DNA from: Datura wrightii
Taxonomy: Eukaryota; Streptophyta; Magnoliopsida; Solanales; Solanaceae
Reading direction: 5' to 3'
DNA length: 64,000 nucleotides
NCBI GenBank assembly: GCA_035772735.1
Contig: JASDFA010000004.1
Coordinates: 20,921,501 to 20,985,500 of the forward strand
Shown here: piece after piece, positions 34,716 to 47,403 of the stretch
How positions within the stretch are numbered: the first letter of the stretch is position 1
Layout of the letters: every line of letters starts with the position of its first letter
Notes under the pieces: generated by a model
What the model saw: only the letters and a program-made list of their open reading frames with translations
Databases searched by the model: none
What the model was told of the DNA's origin: nothing
Position numbers and translations under genes: made by a program

Positions 34716-36175
34716 ATCAGAAACATTGAATGTTGGAATGTTCCTCAAATGAAGAGGAATTTGATTTCTCTTTCAACTTTAGAAAAATAGGGGTATAAGT
34801 TTCACTCAGATAATGGGACACTTAAAGTATGTAAATGCTCCATTGTACTCATGAAAGGTAAGCTACATTCTAGATTGTATTATTTCCAAGACAATATAGC
34901 TAACGAGGAAGCAGTTGTAGCTTCCGAAAGAAAATGATTTGATCAGTCTCTGTTGTGGCACTTGCGGCTTGGTCATATGAGTGACACAAGATTGTCTTTG
35001 TTGAGCAACAAAATTTGTTGGATGGGTACAAAAATCAAGTTTTGAATTTTTGTGAGAATTATCTGTTTGGTAAACGAACAAGGGTGAAGTTCAGCAAGAA
35101 GGCAGAGCACAAAATAAAAGACAAGTTAGATTATATACATTTTGACTTGTGGGGTCCAAATTGAGTTCTATCCAAGAGTGATGCTAGGTATTTTATGATT
35201 TTAATTAACGATTACTCAAAAATGGTATGGGTGTATTTTCTGAAAATAAAAGACGAGGAAGAGTTTTCTTAAAACAAAAAAAAAATACATCCCCTTCTTT
35301 CTTACCGAGAATTTTGAAAAAATACTAATTTATTGGCATTCTCGACATCTGCTAAATGGATGACGATGGTTGAGAGGCAACAGAAAGAAAAATTAAGCGT
35401 CTTCGAACTAACAACATGTTGGAACTTTACAACTCAAAGTTTAATGATTTCTACAACACAGATGGCATAGTGAGGCACCCCACTTGTGTTTGAACTCCAC
35501 AACATAATGGTGTTACAAAACGTATGAACAAAATATTTTGTGATAGCGTATAAAGCATCTTTTACATTCATGTGTTAGCAAGGATTTTTGTGTTGAAGCA
35601 ATCGATACAACTTGTTATTTGGTCAACAGATCTCCATCTAAACTATTGAGTTCAAAACTCCTTTTGACGTATGATCCGATTTGCCTGCTGATTATTTAAA
35701 TTTGAGAATATTTTGTTGTGATTCTTATGCTCATGTGAGGGATGTAAAACTTCAGTCGAGAGCAAAGAAGTTCATATTTCTAGTATGCAACTGGAGTTAA
35801 AGGTTACAAGTTTTGGTGCACAAAATCAAAACACTCCAGGATAAGTTATTAGTAGAGTGTGACATTCAATGAATGTGCCTCACTGGATAGTCAGCGGAAG
35901 AAGACAATAGCAGAAACAGATCATGGTGTTGGCGACCGCATAGAGCTAGAAGTTGAATCTGCATTAGCTCAACCCAGTAGTTCAAATGTAAGGTAATTGG
36001 AGGAGGTTTAAAATCGTAACCAAGATGATAACTGTTGATACACCAAGAAGGTTTGCAGACGTAGTTGTTAAGAATCTTCTTGGATATGCAAATTTTGTGG
36101 AATTTGCTTTGTTAGTTATAGAAACCATTGATGTTCTTGAGCCGAATAACTATAAAGTGTTGGTAGGAGGAAGCA
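34716..36175 (+). pseudogene. Tnt1/TORK-type copia pol fragment (pre-integrase, integrase, start of RT linker)
   Basis: Across frames it encodes WNVPQMKRNLISLSTLE, the GAG-pre-integrase motif LWHLRLGHMSDTRLSLL, VKFSKKAEHKIK, the integrase-core start DYIHFDLWGP, INDYSKMVWVYFLK, later RHPTC and TPQHNGV, then the linker to RT (ALLVIETIDVLEPNNYK). Stops and shifts are frequent (near 34939, 35044, 35164 and 35490). RT and RNase H are missing; the sequence ends in unrelated AT-rich DNA. It may belong with the gag fragment at 21136-21900, both plus strand. Confidence 0.82.
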
Positions 36176-36691
36176 CCATAACTAAAGTTTGATATGATAA
36201 TAAATAATAAAAATACATAGAAGGAAAAACCATGGGGTAGAAGGATTGACTATATAAATATGGGAATACACTACTCTCAGTTACAAGGAGAAAACAATAT
36301 ATAAACACTTCTCTCTTGTAAAAAGAATAACTCACTAAAGAGGACACTCAAGACTACAATATTTATCTAGGTGTATAACTCTCTTTGTGTTCTTACTCTT
36401 TTGGATAGTGGATGATTAAATAATGAAGGCAAAATGTTCTATTTATAATACAACTAAACTGTGTGGACGTGTAGTGTGGACGCGTAGACTTCTAAAAGAT
36501 CAATATGACTTCTGCATGCCTTTACACTTTCCTCCTGTCTTTACACTTTTCTCCTTCCTTATTTGACTAACTTTGTTGACATAAAGAAGCTATTTCTAGT
36601 TATATGATAAAAATAGATTTAATTTTCTTTTTTATGATATCTTATGGGCATTCCGCATTTTCACTTATGTATGTCGTCTTCTGATGCACAT
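36176..36691. other. Intergenic DNA with promoter-like words
   Basis: No gene recognised. A CTATATAAATAT sequence at 36250-36261 and a following CT/A-rich stretch resemble an LTR or gene promoter and leader, but no matching second copy was found. Confidence 0.3.
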
Positions 36692-36862
36692 AGGAGCGGA
36701 GTGAGGATTTAAAATTTATGAGTTCGAACTTTTAAGTTTTTATGTTATTGGATTCTAATTAATTAATGATATATTCAACAGATTTCTTAAGATAAATGCA
36801 AGATTTTAATTAAAGTTACTAAATTCAATTGAACACGTAACCGAAAGCCTAGCTCTGCCCCC
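36692..36862. mobile_element. Small MITE with TIRs
   Basis: AGGAGCGGAGTGAGG at the left end is imperfectly inverted as CCTAGCTCTGCCCCC at the right. The inner 'GAGTTCGAACTTTTAAG' passage is typical of a repeat common in Solanaceae genomes. Flanks ATGCACAT and ATATACAT may be a decayed 8-bp target duplication, suggesting a hAT-type element. Confidence 0.5.
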
Positions 36863-37938
36863 AAATATACATGAAGAAATTTTATTGTGCATGAACAAGT
36901 TATATTTTTCTTAGTATTTGACTGCTCATTTTATTGAACTTTATTTATCTGTTGTATCGACATAGTGTATAATAATAAATTAGGAACATATAGGTTGCCT
37001 TATGATGTTTCACGATTGAAATGCCTCTTTATCATAGTGCTTTAAGATCGAATATTTTTACAAGATTTATTAGAATTTACCCTGTAAATTATAATTTTAA
37101 AAAACATAAAATAAAGAGGAACTCAATTTATATCTATGTATCTATATAAAGCTAGAGTTTGAAGAAGTAAAGTGACACTCTCTAACAAGATTATTATTTA
37201 TTGATTTTTCTTTGTCATTTTAATTATAAAATACAATATATACTCTATTACTATATATTCAAAAGATAAATTAATTTTTAATTGCAGCTCCACAATAATG
37301 AGAAAATAAGAAGACATTGTTTTGCAAAATAAAAATTAAATTGCAGCTCCATAATAAATAAACACAAATAAAGACATCGTTAATTCTGATCATATGAAAA
37401 TACATAAGAAAAGGAAAAGACATGATTATTACAAATAAGATTTATTTCAAATCATTTTAAAATTTAAGTTAAGAAAAGAGAAATGATACTGTTTCAGAAT
37501 TTTAATTACGATCCCTCTTTAATTGTCCAGTATAAACAGGACCAATCCCATTGCATGTGTTTCCTGTTAATTGTTTTCAATCTTCTCCCTTTTGGACCCT
37601 CTTTCTTCTTTTAATCACTTTCTTATATGCTTATTAGAGATAGAGAGTACATAGAGAAAAACAAATTAAAATGATAATCTAGTGATTGGCTCGATCATTA
37701 TATTAGCATTGTAGCATTGGATCTAATGATGAATATGATATTTTCTGTAGTTACTTGATGAAATAACTTCTCAAAATTTAAATTGTCTCCAATGAAATTT
37801 TTGGAAAACAAAAGTTATATACTATCTAATGTTAGAAATCTAATACTATTAAAACATATGCACACAATGTATTTAAAAGTGAAAAATATTTATATACATG
37901 TGTGTGTGTATGTGTGTGTGCATATATATATAAAGATG

Positions 37939-37979
<41 letters not shown>

Positions 37980-38104
37980 GATACGATTCATCTAGCCTCT
38001 AATTCTAATATTAAAATTTTACAAGTGCATTTTCATGAATATTAATAATTAATGCTTTTATAGATATACATAGAAAATTTTATCGTATTTATTTTAATAA
38101 AATT
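36863..38104. other. AT-rich intergenic DNA
   Basis: No gene recognised. Contains an imperfect tandem duplication 'attgcagctccataataa' near 37284 and 37340, a short (TG)n run near 37900, and a (TAA)n run at 37941-37977. Confidence 0.45.
37941..37977. repeat. (TAA)n microsatellite
   Basis: About 12 TAA units in an uninterrupted run. Confidence 0.9.
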
Positions 38105-38112
38105 AATACATC

Positions 38113-38138
38113 GCGCGAAGCGCAAACATATTCCCTAA
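38113..38138 (+). mobile_element. Helitron-like 3' terminus
   Basis: GCGC-GAA-GCGC hairpin at 38113-38123 followed after 11 nt by CTAA and T. Same hairpin style (GCGCGAAGYGC) as the end at 27917-27944, so probably the same family with a different CTRR. Confidence 0.55.
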
Positions 38139-38198
38139 TTAAGTATAAGCACAAATTAGGGCTCTCTAATCCTATATTTCTCTACATTTAAACTAATA

Positions 38199-38362
38199 TG
38201 TGGATCTCCAGAAGACTTAAAAGACCTAAAATGGTTCATAAAAAATCTCAGACCTAATGCAAGTATACCAACTTCTAGGACTATTGCCCAACATATTGGT
38301 GTTGCCTATATAAATCTTTTATTTCCATTGCTCTTTATTTTTCATCAATTAACACTTGACAA
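38199..38362. repeat. About 165-bp promoter-like direct repeat, copy 1
   Basis: About 90% like 47404-47577. Both contain TTGCCTATATAA (a TATA-like word) followed by a pyrimidine-rich TCATTGCTCTTTATTTTTCATC stretch, resembling a duplicated promoter and transcription start. Confidence 0.75.
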
Positions 38363-38486
38363 AATTGTATATTGAGCATGACGATTTCGTATGTCCAAAA
38401 TTTTTCACATAATAAATTTCTTTAATTTCTTCTTTTTAGAGTGTATTTTATTTATAATAATACTAATTTTTTTATATTAATTGCAG

Positions 38487-38742
38487 ATATTTTCAAAGTT
38501 CATGTATCCTTTCCTTCCAAATACAAAGTGTGATGCTTATATCTTATTTTTAAATAATGAAACTAGTCACAAAATAATTTTTAAGCCTGGTGTACACATG
38601 CGACTTTCAAAGGATGGAGACCTTTTGTTTGATTGAACAATCTAAAGAAGGAGATAATCTGATATTTGATTCTGTTTACAGTGAGGACAATTTAGCTTTT
38701 GTGGTTACAATGCTTGATCAAGATTGTTCTTGTGTTTGTTAA
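38487..38742 (+). pseudogene. Unidentified decayed ORF or exon
   Basis: After an acceptor-like TTAATTGCAG at 38477-38486 the frame is open for 50 codons (KCDAYILFLNNETSHK and FKPGVHMRLSKDGDLLF), then stops. With a one-base shift it continues as EQSKEGDNLIFDSVYSEDN to a TAA at 38740-38742. The protein-like composition in AT-rich DNA suggests a broken exon. I do not recognise the family. It lies just downstream of the promoter-like repeat. Confidence 0.3.
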
Positions 38743-39285
38743 ATTGTACCGTTCCTTTTTATGTTTTTATGAGAATTATGTATTTCATTTCTATTTTTTA
38801 TTCTTATATGCCTTTGGATCAATTTTTTTAATAAATCAAAAGTTATGCCTGAGGTAATAAATTATTTCATGAAATTACTTACACAAGTTATACCTTATGG
38901 CACCAATTGTCATGTTTCATAGATTGTAATTACTGATTATGACAGTACTTCTTTGTTAATTTCTTTTCAGTTTACCTTTTTAGGTGGTGCATATTGAACA
39001 TGAATGTCATGTTATGACTACATCTGATTGGTGGCGTGTATGTTTTTAGAGTTTTAATATGACATTCAACATATCAAAATTTGGCAGTTCATATTACTTA
39101 GGAATGTAGTTGTTTAGATTATTTGTGTTGTTTATATTAGTTATGAATGTAGTTGTTCTGATCATTTTAAATTTATAAGGTGTTGTAGTTCAGTTCTCCA
39201 AGCTATTGTCATTTCCGGTCATTTTGAGCTTGTGGATATTTAAACTTTTGAATATAGTTTTGTTTGTTGTTGGTGAAAATGGTGT
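38743..39285. other. AT-rich intergenic DNA
   Basis: No gene recognised. The phrase TTATGAATGTAGTTGTT/TTAGGAATGTAGTTGTT recurs at about 39100 and 39141. Confidence 0.4.
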
Positions 39286-39880
39286 TGAGAAGGACTTAAA
39301 AATTGGGCAATTTAATGAAAAAAATATTGCTAAAATGGTGTTGAAATAGTGCTGAAAACGTGCTAAAATTGTGTTGAAATGGTGGTGAAAGTGGTCTAAG
39401 ATGATGCTGAATTTGCTGCTGCATTTTGTGTACTTATTTTGTGCTGAAAAGTGCTAAAAATGGTGTTGAAAGTGATCTAATTTATAGTTGCATTAGCTGC
39501 TGAAATGCTGCCAAAAAGCACTTGCACAATTACCAATTTGTTGTAGCATTTTCTCTGCTTAATTTGTGTTGACAAGGTGTGAAAATGGACTAAAATAATG
39601 ATGAAAAGTAATCTAATTTATAGCTGCATTAGCTGCTGAAATGCAGCCAAAAGCACTTGCACAAATAACCAATTTGCTGCTACATTTTTGTTCTGAAAAT
39701 GGTCTAAAATGGAGCTGAATATTATCTAATTTATAACTCCATTAGCTACTGAATTGCAGCCAAAAAGTACCTGCACAGTGACCATTTTGCTGCAACATTT
39801 TGTGCTAAAATGCAGCCAAAAAAAAAAATACCTGAAATTGCAGTTTAAATTTGCTGAAATGCAGCTAAAAAAACGCAAGA
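39286..39880. repeat. Degenerate tandem repeat, 113-136-bp units
   Basis: The block starting ATCTAATTTATA and including GCATTAGCTGCTGAAATGC recurs at 39475, 39611 and 39724, with partial, more diverged units on the left. Inside are shorter reiterations of AAAATGGTGTTGAAA and TGCTGCATTTTGTG. No open frame runs through. Confidence 0.8.
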
Positions 39881-40690
39881 AATGCAAAATAATCATTCAA
39901 AAGATTGTATATCCAAAATAATCAATCTCCAAACTTTAAGAAATAAAAAAGGACTAATGAAAATAATATCAGTTCTTTAAAATTCCAACTCCTTATCTTC
40001 TAGAAGATTAAAAAAATGTATAGTACTTACACTCTCCGAATTTAAAGCACATGCCTCCCACTTTGAAATACAGATGTGTACAAGCCGATTTTTTGGAGTT
40101 CACCATTCAAATAAATCTTTTGAATAGATAATAGTTTTTCCAACGAATATTTATTTAAGTTTTATGATGTAGCTAATAGACTTATATAGACATATTTTAA
40201 GAAGATAAAATGATGTCATAAAATCATACATAAAATAATATTTGAGAGTTATGAGCATAACTCATAATTGATAGAGGTTTCAATGATAATATTAAGGAGA
40301 GGGGAGAAGTTGAAAAGATCACATATTGATATATATTAAAATCTCTAATAAAAAAATTAATTAGTTATGTTTATAAAAGCCAAACAAATACAATATGAAA
40401 AGAATTGAGGAGAAAAAAGAAGAAAAAAATCTACTGCAAATTTTTCATGATGAGATCAAGGGACGACTTTAGTTTTCAAGTTAATAAAATTGAAGATTAT
40501 TTATTACCATTCATTACATTTTGTTGGAAATTCAAAAGTTACTTGAATTTCAAAAATTACGATATATAATATATTTTATATGCAGATTTAATAGAGTAGT
40601 GGGAAAAACTCTCTATTATGACTATTTATTTAAAATATTTTTAAATATTTAATATTAGTATTAAGAAAATAATTATTCAGGGGCATTACT
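39881..40690. other. AT-rich intergenic DNA
   Basis: No gene or clear repeat recognised. Confidence 0.45.
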
Positions 40691-40710
40691 GTCCATTAAT
40701 ATTTTGAGGT

Positions 40711-40714
<4 letters not shown>

Positions 40715-40744
<30 letters not shown>
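40715..40744. repeat. (TA)n microsatellite
   Basis: About 15 TA units within the Helitron-like cluster. Confidence 0.9.
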
Positions 40745-40747
<3 letters not shown>

Positions 40748-41756
40748 GTAGTGGATGAGTAAAATGGTAATCCAACTTGGAAGTTAGGACTTAGGATCCT
40801 CCCACTTTTAGCATAATATGATATATGATTATAATAAAAAATTATAAAATTTTTTTAGATTGAAGAATAAAATGGTCGCTCAATATTTGATGGGTAAATT
40901 CGTCTTTTAACTTTGAATTTCTCACTTTTAGAATAGAATGATATAATAAATAAAATATAATTATTATATATAGAATTTAGTTTTAGGATGAGAGGTAATT
41001 TAGTTAATTTTAATATTATTTAAAGAGTATTTTCGTAATCTAACTTTCAACTTAGAGTCTTTCCCACTAATATAATAACTAGTTTCTGGACACGTATTTC
41101 GCACGTGTATATTCACATTAAATAATTAAATATAGAGTTAAGATAAGTGTAAATTCAAAATGATTGAACTGACGTTTTGGTTATCTTAGTTTACTAATCA
41201 TGCTTTGATGATGATTAAGTATAAAGCATGAAAAGATCACTTAAATAAAATAAAAATAATTTATTTTCAATATTTATGCAAAAAAGTGCGAGAATTACAT
41301 AAAATACAAGTTACCATGATGGAAATAAATATAAGTTATGCGCCAACAGTAAATTTAATCTGCAGGTTCGAGGCTGCTTCTATCAAATTTATGAACATTT
41401 CATAGAAACCCAAAATGCCGACAACAACCAAACAAGAAGGTAAGCCAAAAAATATATGAAAAACTATCAAAAAGAAAAAGAAAAAATGCAACAACATTAT
41501 ATTATCTATTAAAAGATGTAGATTATGATCATGACACAAAGACATATAGTTTTCATATTGAGTCTGCTTAATGGTATAGATCTTCATCAGAGGATTGTGT
41601 TTATATACTATTGTAACTGGTAGAAGTTTAGAAGATGAAATAATTGAAAAGTGAGAAGGTAATATATGAAATAATAATTAAAAAATATATAAAAGTGTAA
41701 CCTACAATAATTACTGGCAGGTAAAAACAATCTCCTCACTTACTCAATTCAATAAA

Positions 41757-41761
<5 letters not shown>

Positions 41762-41812
<51 letters not shown>
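41762..41812. repeat. (TA)n microsatellite
   Basis: About 25 TA units within the Helitron-like cluster. Confidence 0.9.
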
Positions 41813-41815
<3 letters not shown>

Positions 41816-42220
41816 ATTAGATATTAGATGGTAAAATATTACTATTTAATTAGATATTTTATTATATTATAATTTACTACAGGGGTAAAATGGTAATCCA
41901 ACTTTTAAGATAAGGGCTTCCCACTTTTAATATAAAATATGATTATAATTACTTATTATTTATATTTATTTCTTATCGGTATTATTATTTTTATTTTTAT
42001 TTACTATTATTATTATTATTATTTATTTTAATTTTTTTTACTTTTTGGCTTTCCACTTATATATTAATAAATATATAATGATATGGTAAAATATTAATAT
42101 TTAATTATGTATTAATTAATATTTTAATTTAGTGGAGGAATAAAATAATAATCTAAGTTTCAACTTAGGAGCTTCCCAATTATATAATAACTAGTTAATT
42201 ATCTCGCGCTTCACGCGATC

Positions 42221-44980
42221 ATTTAAAAATAAAAGTAAACTTGCTAAAGTGATCATTTAATATAAATTAATTCATATAAAAATAATAAATATGAAAATAC
42301 TTCAACTAATTTTCATTTATAAATGACATGTCTAAAGTCTAAACTAATCAAATCTCCTTTTAAGTAAAATTTAAAAGTTTTATAGAGTAAGATCGAGGAA
42401 AAAAGCTTTCAAAATTATAGTAAATCAACACAAAATAGACTTTTCCCATTGTTGTTCCCTCATCAAAATGGTCTCCAAAATAATCTTAATAAATAAACAA
42501 AAAGATACAACAATCTTGAATTGCAAATCCACAAGCATAAATATAATAGTCTTTACTCTTATTAGGGTGGAAAGTATGTACGATATATCATGTATGAATA
42601 ACAATTTTCTCCGTAAATACTAATAATTTTTTTAATATTATTATTTTGCACTGTCATCGATGCACCAAAACTGAAAGATATTACTATATATTATCGTTAA
42701 CAGAAAGCCGACTAAACAAGTAAATACATGAAAATTAAATACAAATGAAAGTGCTGCTAGAACTTTCGAATTCTCTATCCACTCTAAGTAAAAATAAATT
42801 TTTACAAAAGATGGCACCATAAAAAAGAATCACAATAAAATACTTGCTACATTTCACTTTTTATTTCAAAGATATGCAACCCTAAATGATTAAATCAGAT
42901 TACTTGAATGGATTGCATAACCTTGCTTATACATCCTTGGATTCATTTTGGTGAGTGAGATATTCCTACGTGTATCTCTTAACCATTTATGCATGAAAAA
43001 TGACATCATAATATACTATTAATAAGCATGTGGATTTACCAATTAAAGTAAATATTGAAACATCTTAATTAGATAAATATAGGATGAAATATCTTGAAAG
43101 TTTAAATGTAAAAAAATTTATTTGATGTAAAGTAGTCATGTGAAGCAGCTCAATATCAACTCAGGACGTTAAGATAATTTCGATATCTCATACAAATCAT
43201 ACATACAACTTCACACTAATCAATTAATGAAGAGATTATACTTGACTATTAAATTTTATATTGGCAAAAAAGTAGAGTTACTTTATAAAGTAAAAATAAT
43301 TATACATATATACTAAAGTCATAACTAATTTACAATGGACATATTATCTACTAATTACAAAGAAAAAGTGCATGCTTGGCATGACACAAAAGAAACTGTT
43401 GGATAAACTTTTTACTAGGACTTGCATAGATTTGTAAGATATAATGACAGAACCAACAAATCTAACTATATTCTTTTATCTTGATAACATTCTCCTTCAA
43501 AAGATATATATTTTTGGAAGATCCAACACGATTGTGATAGCATTTATGGAGGATCTAAACAATATAGGTTGTAATCATAAATGAAAAGTGATAGGCAGTG
43601 ACTATTCGTATAGCTAACTTAAGTATGTTTGGGATAAGGACTTATAGTTGTTGTAATGAGACATTATTTATTGAAGTAAAATAATTTATCCTAATATTAT
43701 CAGGTTAAACTGGGAAGATACAACTAATACATTTCATACTTTATACAAAATAGAAAAATAAAAAGTTATGATATACTTTATTGGTATACAAGTTCTTCCA
43801 ACTTGAATTTTGAAAATGACTCTTGATACAATTATGTCTATTCAAGTTGATAAACGAAATTAATATTTTCTTTGAAAACCAACTTTTAGAAAGAATATAA
43901 GTATAAATATTTCATCAATATCTAATTTAAGGAACATAGCACTTGAAAGGTCCACACCTCCTATATAAGATCCGTCTTTGTTCCTCTTTTTTGTACTCCT
44001 TCCTTCGTTTCTATTAGTAGAAGTTCAAATCTTATTGATCACCTTAATTATCACAGTTAATGAGTATATCATATGACTCCTAAATTTCCTACAAAAAAAA
44101 AAAAATTCAAGTAAGAGAGTAAACAGATAACCCCTATGTTGGTTACATAATAGTACTAGTAAGTATTTACATAAAATATTTTCAAGCATATAAGTGCTAA
44201 AAATATACAAAAGAGACACGGAGCAAAAATAATGGATGAAATTAATGGTCATGGTTAAAACTATTGGTGATCTACAATAATTAAAAAAACCACAAAAATA
44301 ACATACAAAAAGCAAAAGAAGAGAATTATATATATTATCATGTTAAAAAGTGAATACAAAGGTCATTTTCTCGTCCAGATTTTAAGCAATTTACTAATTT
44401 TTGTGGGATTAATACTCTCCATTGTTCTTTCGTGTTTCTAATCAAACATTCAAAACCACCATCAAAATAAATATTAAGAATATACATGCTTCTTCAAATA
44501 AGGAGTAATATTACCGATAAATAGGTAACCAAGAAACTTATAGTCCATCAAGCACACACGTATCATAAAACAAAGACATAACCTATTATAAAATAAAAAG
44601 ACAACAACAATTCAACAATTACATTCGATTCTTTTAATGAAACTATCAAAAGTTACATCTCCAATTTTACTCTTAAGAATATATAATTGATAAAATACCA
44701 AATCAAACACATTCTCTTGTGAAAAAATATATTATTTTATTGAAATTAAGTAAATCATTTAAAAACTCCGGCATGTCATGAAACAACATTGCGATAATTT
44801 TATTTTCCTACTTCAGAGCAAAGTGTTGAAAAAACACTCACAAAACATGGGAGCAAGAGGAAAATCAAATTCAGAATTGGAATGGTTCTCCCTTTTTATG
44901 ATCAAGAGAAAAAGTATTGACATGTATTTCATCTTTCGCTCAAAAATAAGCAGCTAAAATATATACATGTTAAATGAGTG
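42221..44980. other. AT-rich intergenic DNA
   Basis: No gene recognised. A promoter-like CCTATATAAGATCC word at 43960-43973 is followed by a pyrimidine-rich stretch but no open frame. Confidence 0.45.
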
Positions 44981-44989
44981 AAGGTGAAT

Positions 44990-47065
44990 ATTGCTCACAA
45001 CAAAATCACAAATATCCTACTTGTTTAAAAAAATTTAGCCTTATATACATGTAATTTGAATATTTTGGCAGAGACACAAAGTTGGATGAAAAAATTATGC
45101 AAATATCTTTTTTTTACCATCTTCAAGTCATCTGTCAATCCCAAAATTAATTTTGAGATCCTTAAGTTATCTCGAATTCATAAATTACTCATATGATCAA
45201 ACTTGAAGGTAATTCTACAAAACAAATAGTAAAATGAGAAGTCCATCATAATACCACGAATTGCATAATAAATAAAAATTGCAATGATTGATAAATTAGT
45301 TCACAAAATTTAAAATCTAACAAATCAAAAAGTAGAGTTGATATTTTAAGAGTTGAAATGTCATCTAAGAAATAGACAAAAATTTGTAAAGACCCAAAAA
45401 TACCTTTCTCATTTGATCCATAAGACACTCTAGTCAGGTATGAAAAATCTCTTGCTTGTATTATAAACTTACATATACGATTGAAAGATTTTTGTTGTTT
45501 ATTTATTTGTTGGGGATATAAAAGCATAAAGTCTGAATCATGAGTAACAGATGAAAAGAAAATGAAGTTGATGGTAAATCATTTTAAAACTTGCATTGAA
45601 AATAGAGAATACATGTATATCTCACAATAAACTCACAAATCTCCGACTTGTATAAAGTTTTTAGGCCCTATATACATATAACTTGAAGCTTCTGGTAGAG
45701 ATACAAAGTTGGATGCAAAAATTACGCAAATATCTTTTTTTTTCATCTTTAAGTCATCCCTCAATTTCAAAATTCATTTTGAGATCCTCAAGTTATTACC
45801 GATCCGTAATTTACTTATATGATAAAAATTTAAAGATAATTTTACAAAAGAAATAGTAAAAATGAGAAGTCCATCATAATATCACGAACTATATAACAAA
45901 GAGATTGTAATGATTGAAAAATTAGTTCACAAAATTTAAAACCTAATATAACGAAAAGCAGATTTGCTCCTTTAAGAGTTGAAGTATGATCTAAGAAATA
46001 TACAGAAATTTTCAAAGACCTCAACACCCATTTACTTGTCTAATCAAAATTTGAAGGTAATTCTACAAAAAATAGTTTAACGTGAGAAACCCATCATAAT
46101 AACACGAACTGCCTAACAAATATATTTTGTAATGATTGACAAATTAGTACACAAAATTTAAAACCTAACAAATAGAAAAGTAGATTTGATCCTTTCAGAG
46201 ATGAAGTCTCATCTAAGAAATAAACAGAAATTTGCAAAAATCCTAACACACCTTTCTTATTTGCTACACAAGACACTTTAGTCATATATGAAAATCTCCC
46301 GATTTCTATTATAAACTGACATATATGATGGAAAGATTTTTTTATTTATTTGTTTGCTGGATATAAAAACATAAAATTTGGATCATGAGTAATAGATGAA
46401 AATGGTATGAAATTGATGGTAAATCATTTAAAACTCCCATAGAAAATAGAGAATACATATATCTCACAACAAAATTACAAATCTCTAACTTGTTTGAAAT
46501 TCTTTTAGGCCCTATATCTTCTGGTATAGACACAAAGTTGGATGAAAAAATTATGCAGATATATTTTTTTCCATTTTCAAGTCATCCCCCAATCCCAAAA
46601 TCCATTTTGAGATCCTCAAGTTGTCACAAATCCGTAAATTACTTGTATGATCACAACTTGAAGGTAATTCTACCAAAACTATTAAAAATGAGAAGTCCAT
46701 CATAACACCACAAACTACATAAAAAATAAATTGTAATGATTGAAAAATTAGTTCACAAAATTTAAAACCTAACAAATCGAAAAGTAGATTTGACCTTTAA
46801 GAGTTGAAGTATCATCTAATAAATAGGTAGAAATTTTCAAAGACTCAAACACACTTTTGACATTTTCTCCATAAGACACTCTAGTCATATATGAAAAATC
46901 TCCTGACTTTTATTATAAATTGACATATAAGATTGAAAGTTTTTTTGATTGTTTGTTTGTTGGGGATATTAAATCTGAATCATGAATAATAGATGAAAAG
47001 ACATAAAGTAGATGATAATCATTTAAAAAGTCCTATTGAAAATAGAGAATACATGTATTACAGGG
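44990..47065. repeat. Tandem array of a roughly 620-bp unit
   Basis: The words ACAAAGTTGGATG (45073, 45705, 46528) and CCATCATAATA or variants (45243, 45868, 46090, 46694) mark about 3.5-4 copies. Full spacing is 604-632 bp; the second copy has lost about 400 bp, giving a 222-bp step. Copies differ by roughly 10-15%. Each unit includes GAATACATGTATATCTCAC and TTAGTTCACAAAATTTAAAA. Parallel open frames of 61-93 residues on the minus strand follow from the repetition. No known satellite is recognised. Confidence 0.85.
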
Positions 47066-47403
47066 ACTTTTTAATACAGGGAAAGTCCTAGTAAGAAGAT
47101 GGACTTTTTAAAGAGCAATGAAAAAGTCCTATTGAGAAAAAAATTACAGGGAAAAAAATCTTATAATTGTTGGGAAATTGCAGAAGATGGAAAAGTTGTA
47201 TGATGTAATGAATAGAAGTTAATGTAAGTGACTTTTGATTTTTCAAGAAAGCACCTTATAAGAAAAAATAGAATTTAAACTCCAAAAATTTGAGAAAAAT
47301 GAAAAAGAAAAAAGAAAAAAAAGATAAATAGCTTTTCTGATCGATGAAGCATGCCACTTCAACGGGTTGAGGTCTCTCATTTATATAAATATATAGATAT
47401 GAT

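Larger units (their letters stand above)
40690..42220 (-). mobile_element. Cluster of Helitron-like termini (minus strand)
   Basis: Two minus-strand 3' ends are visible: a 6-bp ACACGT/ACGTGT hairpin at 41090-41108 with CTAG at 41079-41082, and a 5-bp TCGCG/CGCGA hairpin at 42204-42218 with CTAG at 42191-42194; each is followed by T. Just beyond each lies a 5'-end-like module reading AGTGGGAAGCTCCTAAGTTG or similar. Further such modules lie near 40810, 40915 and 41935. No Rep/helicase coding sequence is seen, so all are non-autonomous remnants. Confidence 0.55.

Noticed and set aside
45246..46775. Several similar minus-strand frames of 61-93 codons
   Set aside because: They are parallel readings of the 620-bp tandem unit, with different starts and stops in each copy; not a gene family.
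39286..47065. Considered CRISPR-like or prokaryotic repeat arrays
   Set aside because: Units are long, degenerate and without unique spacers; the DNA is plant nuclear.
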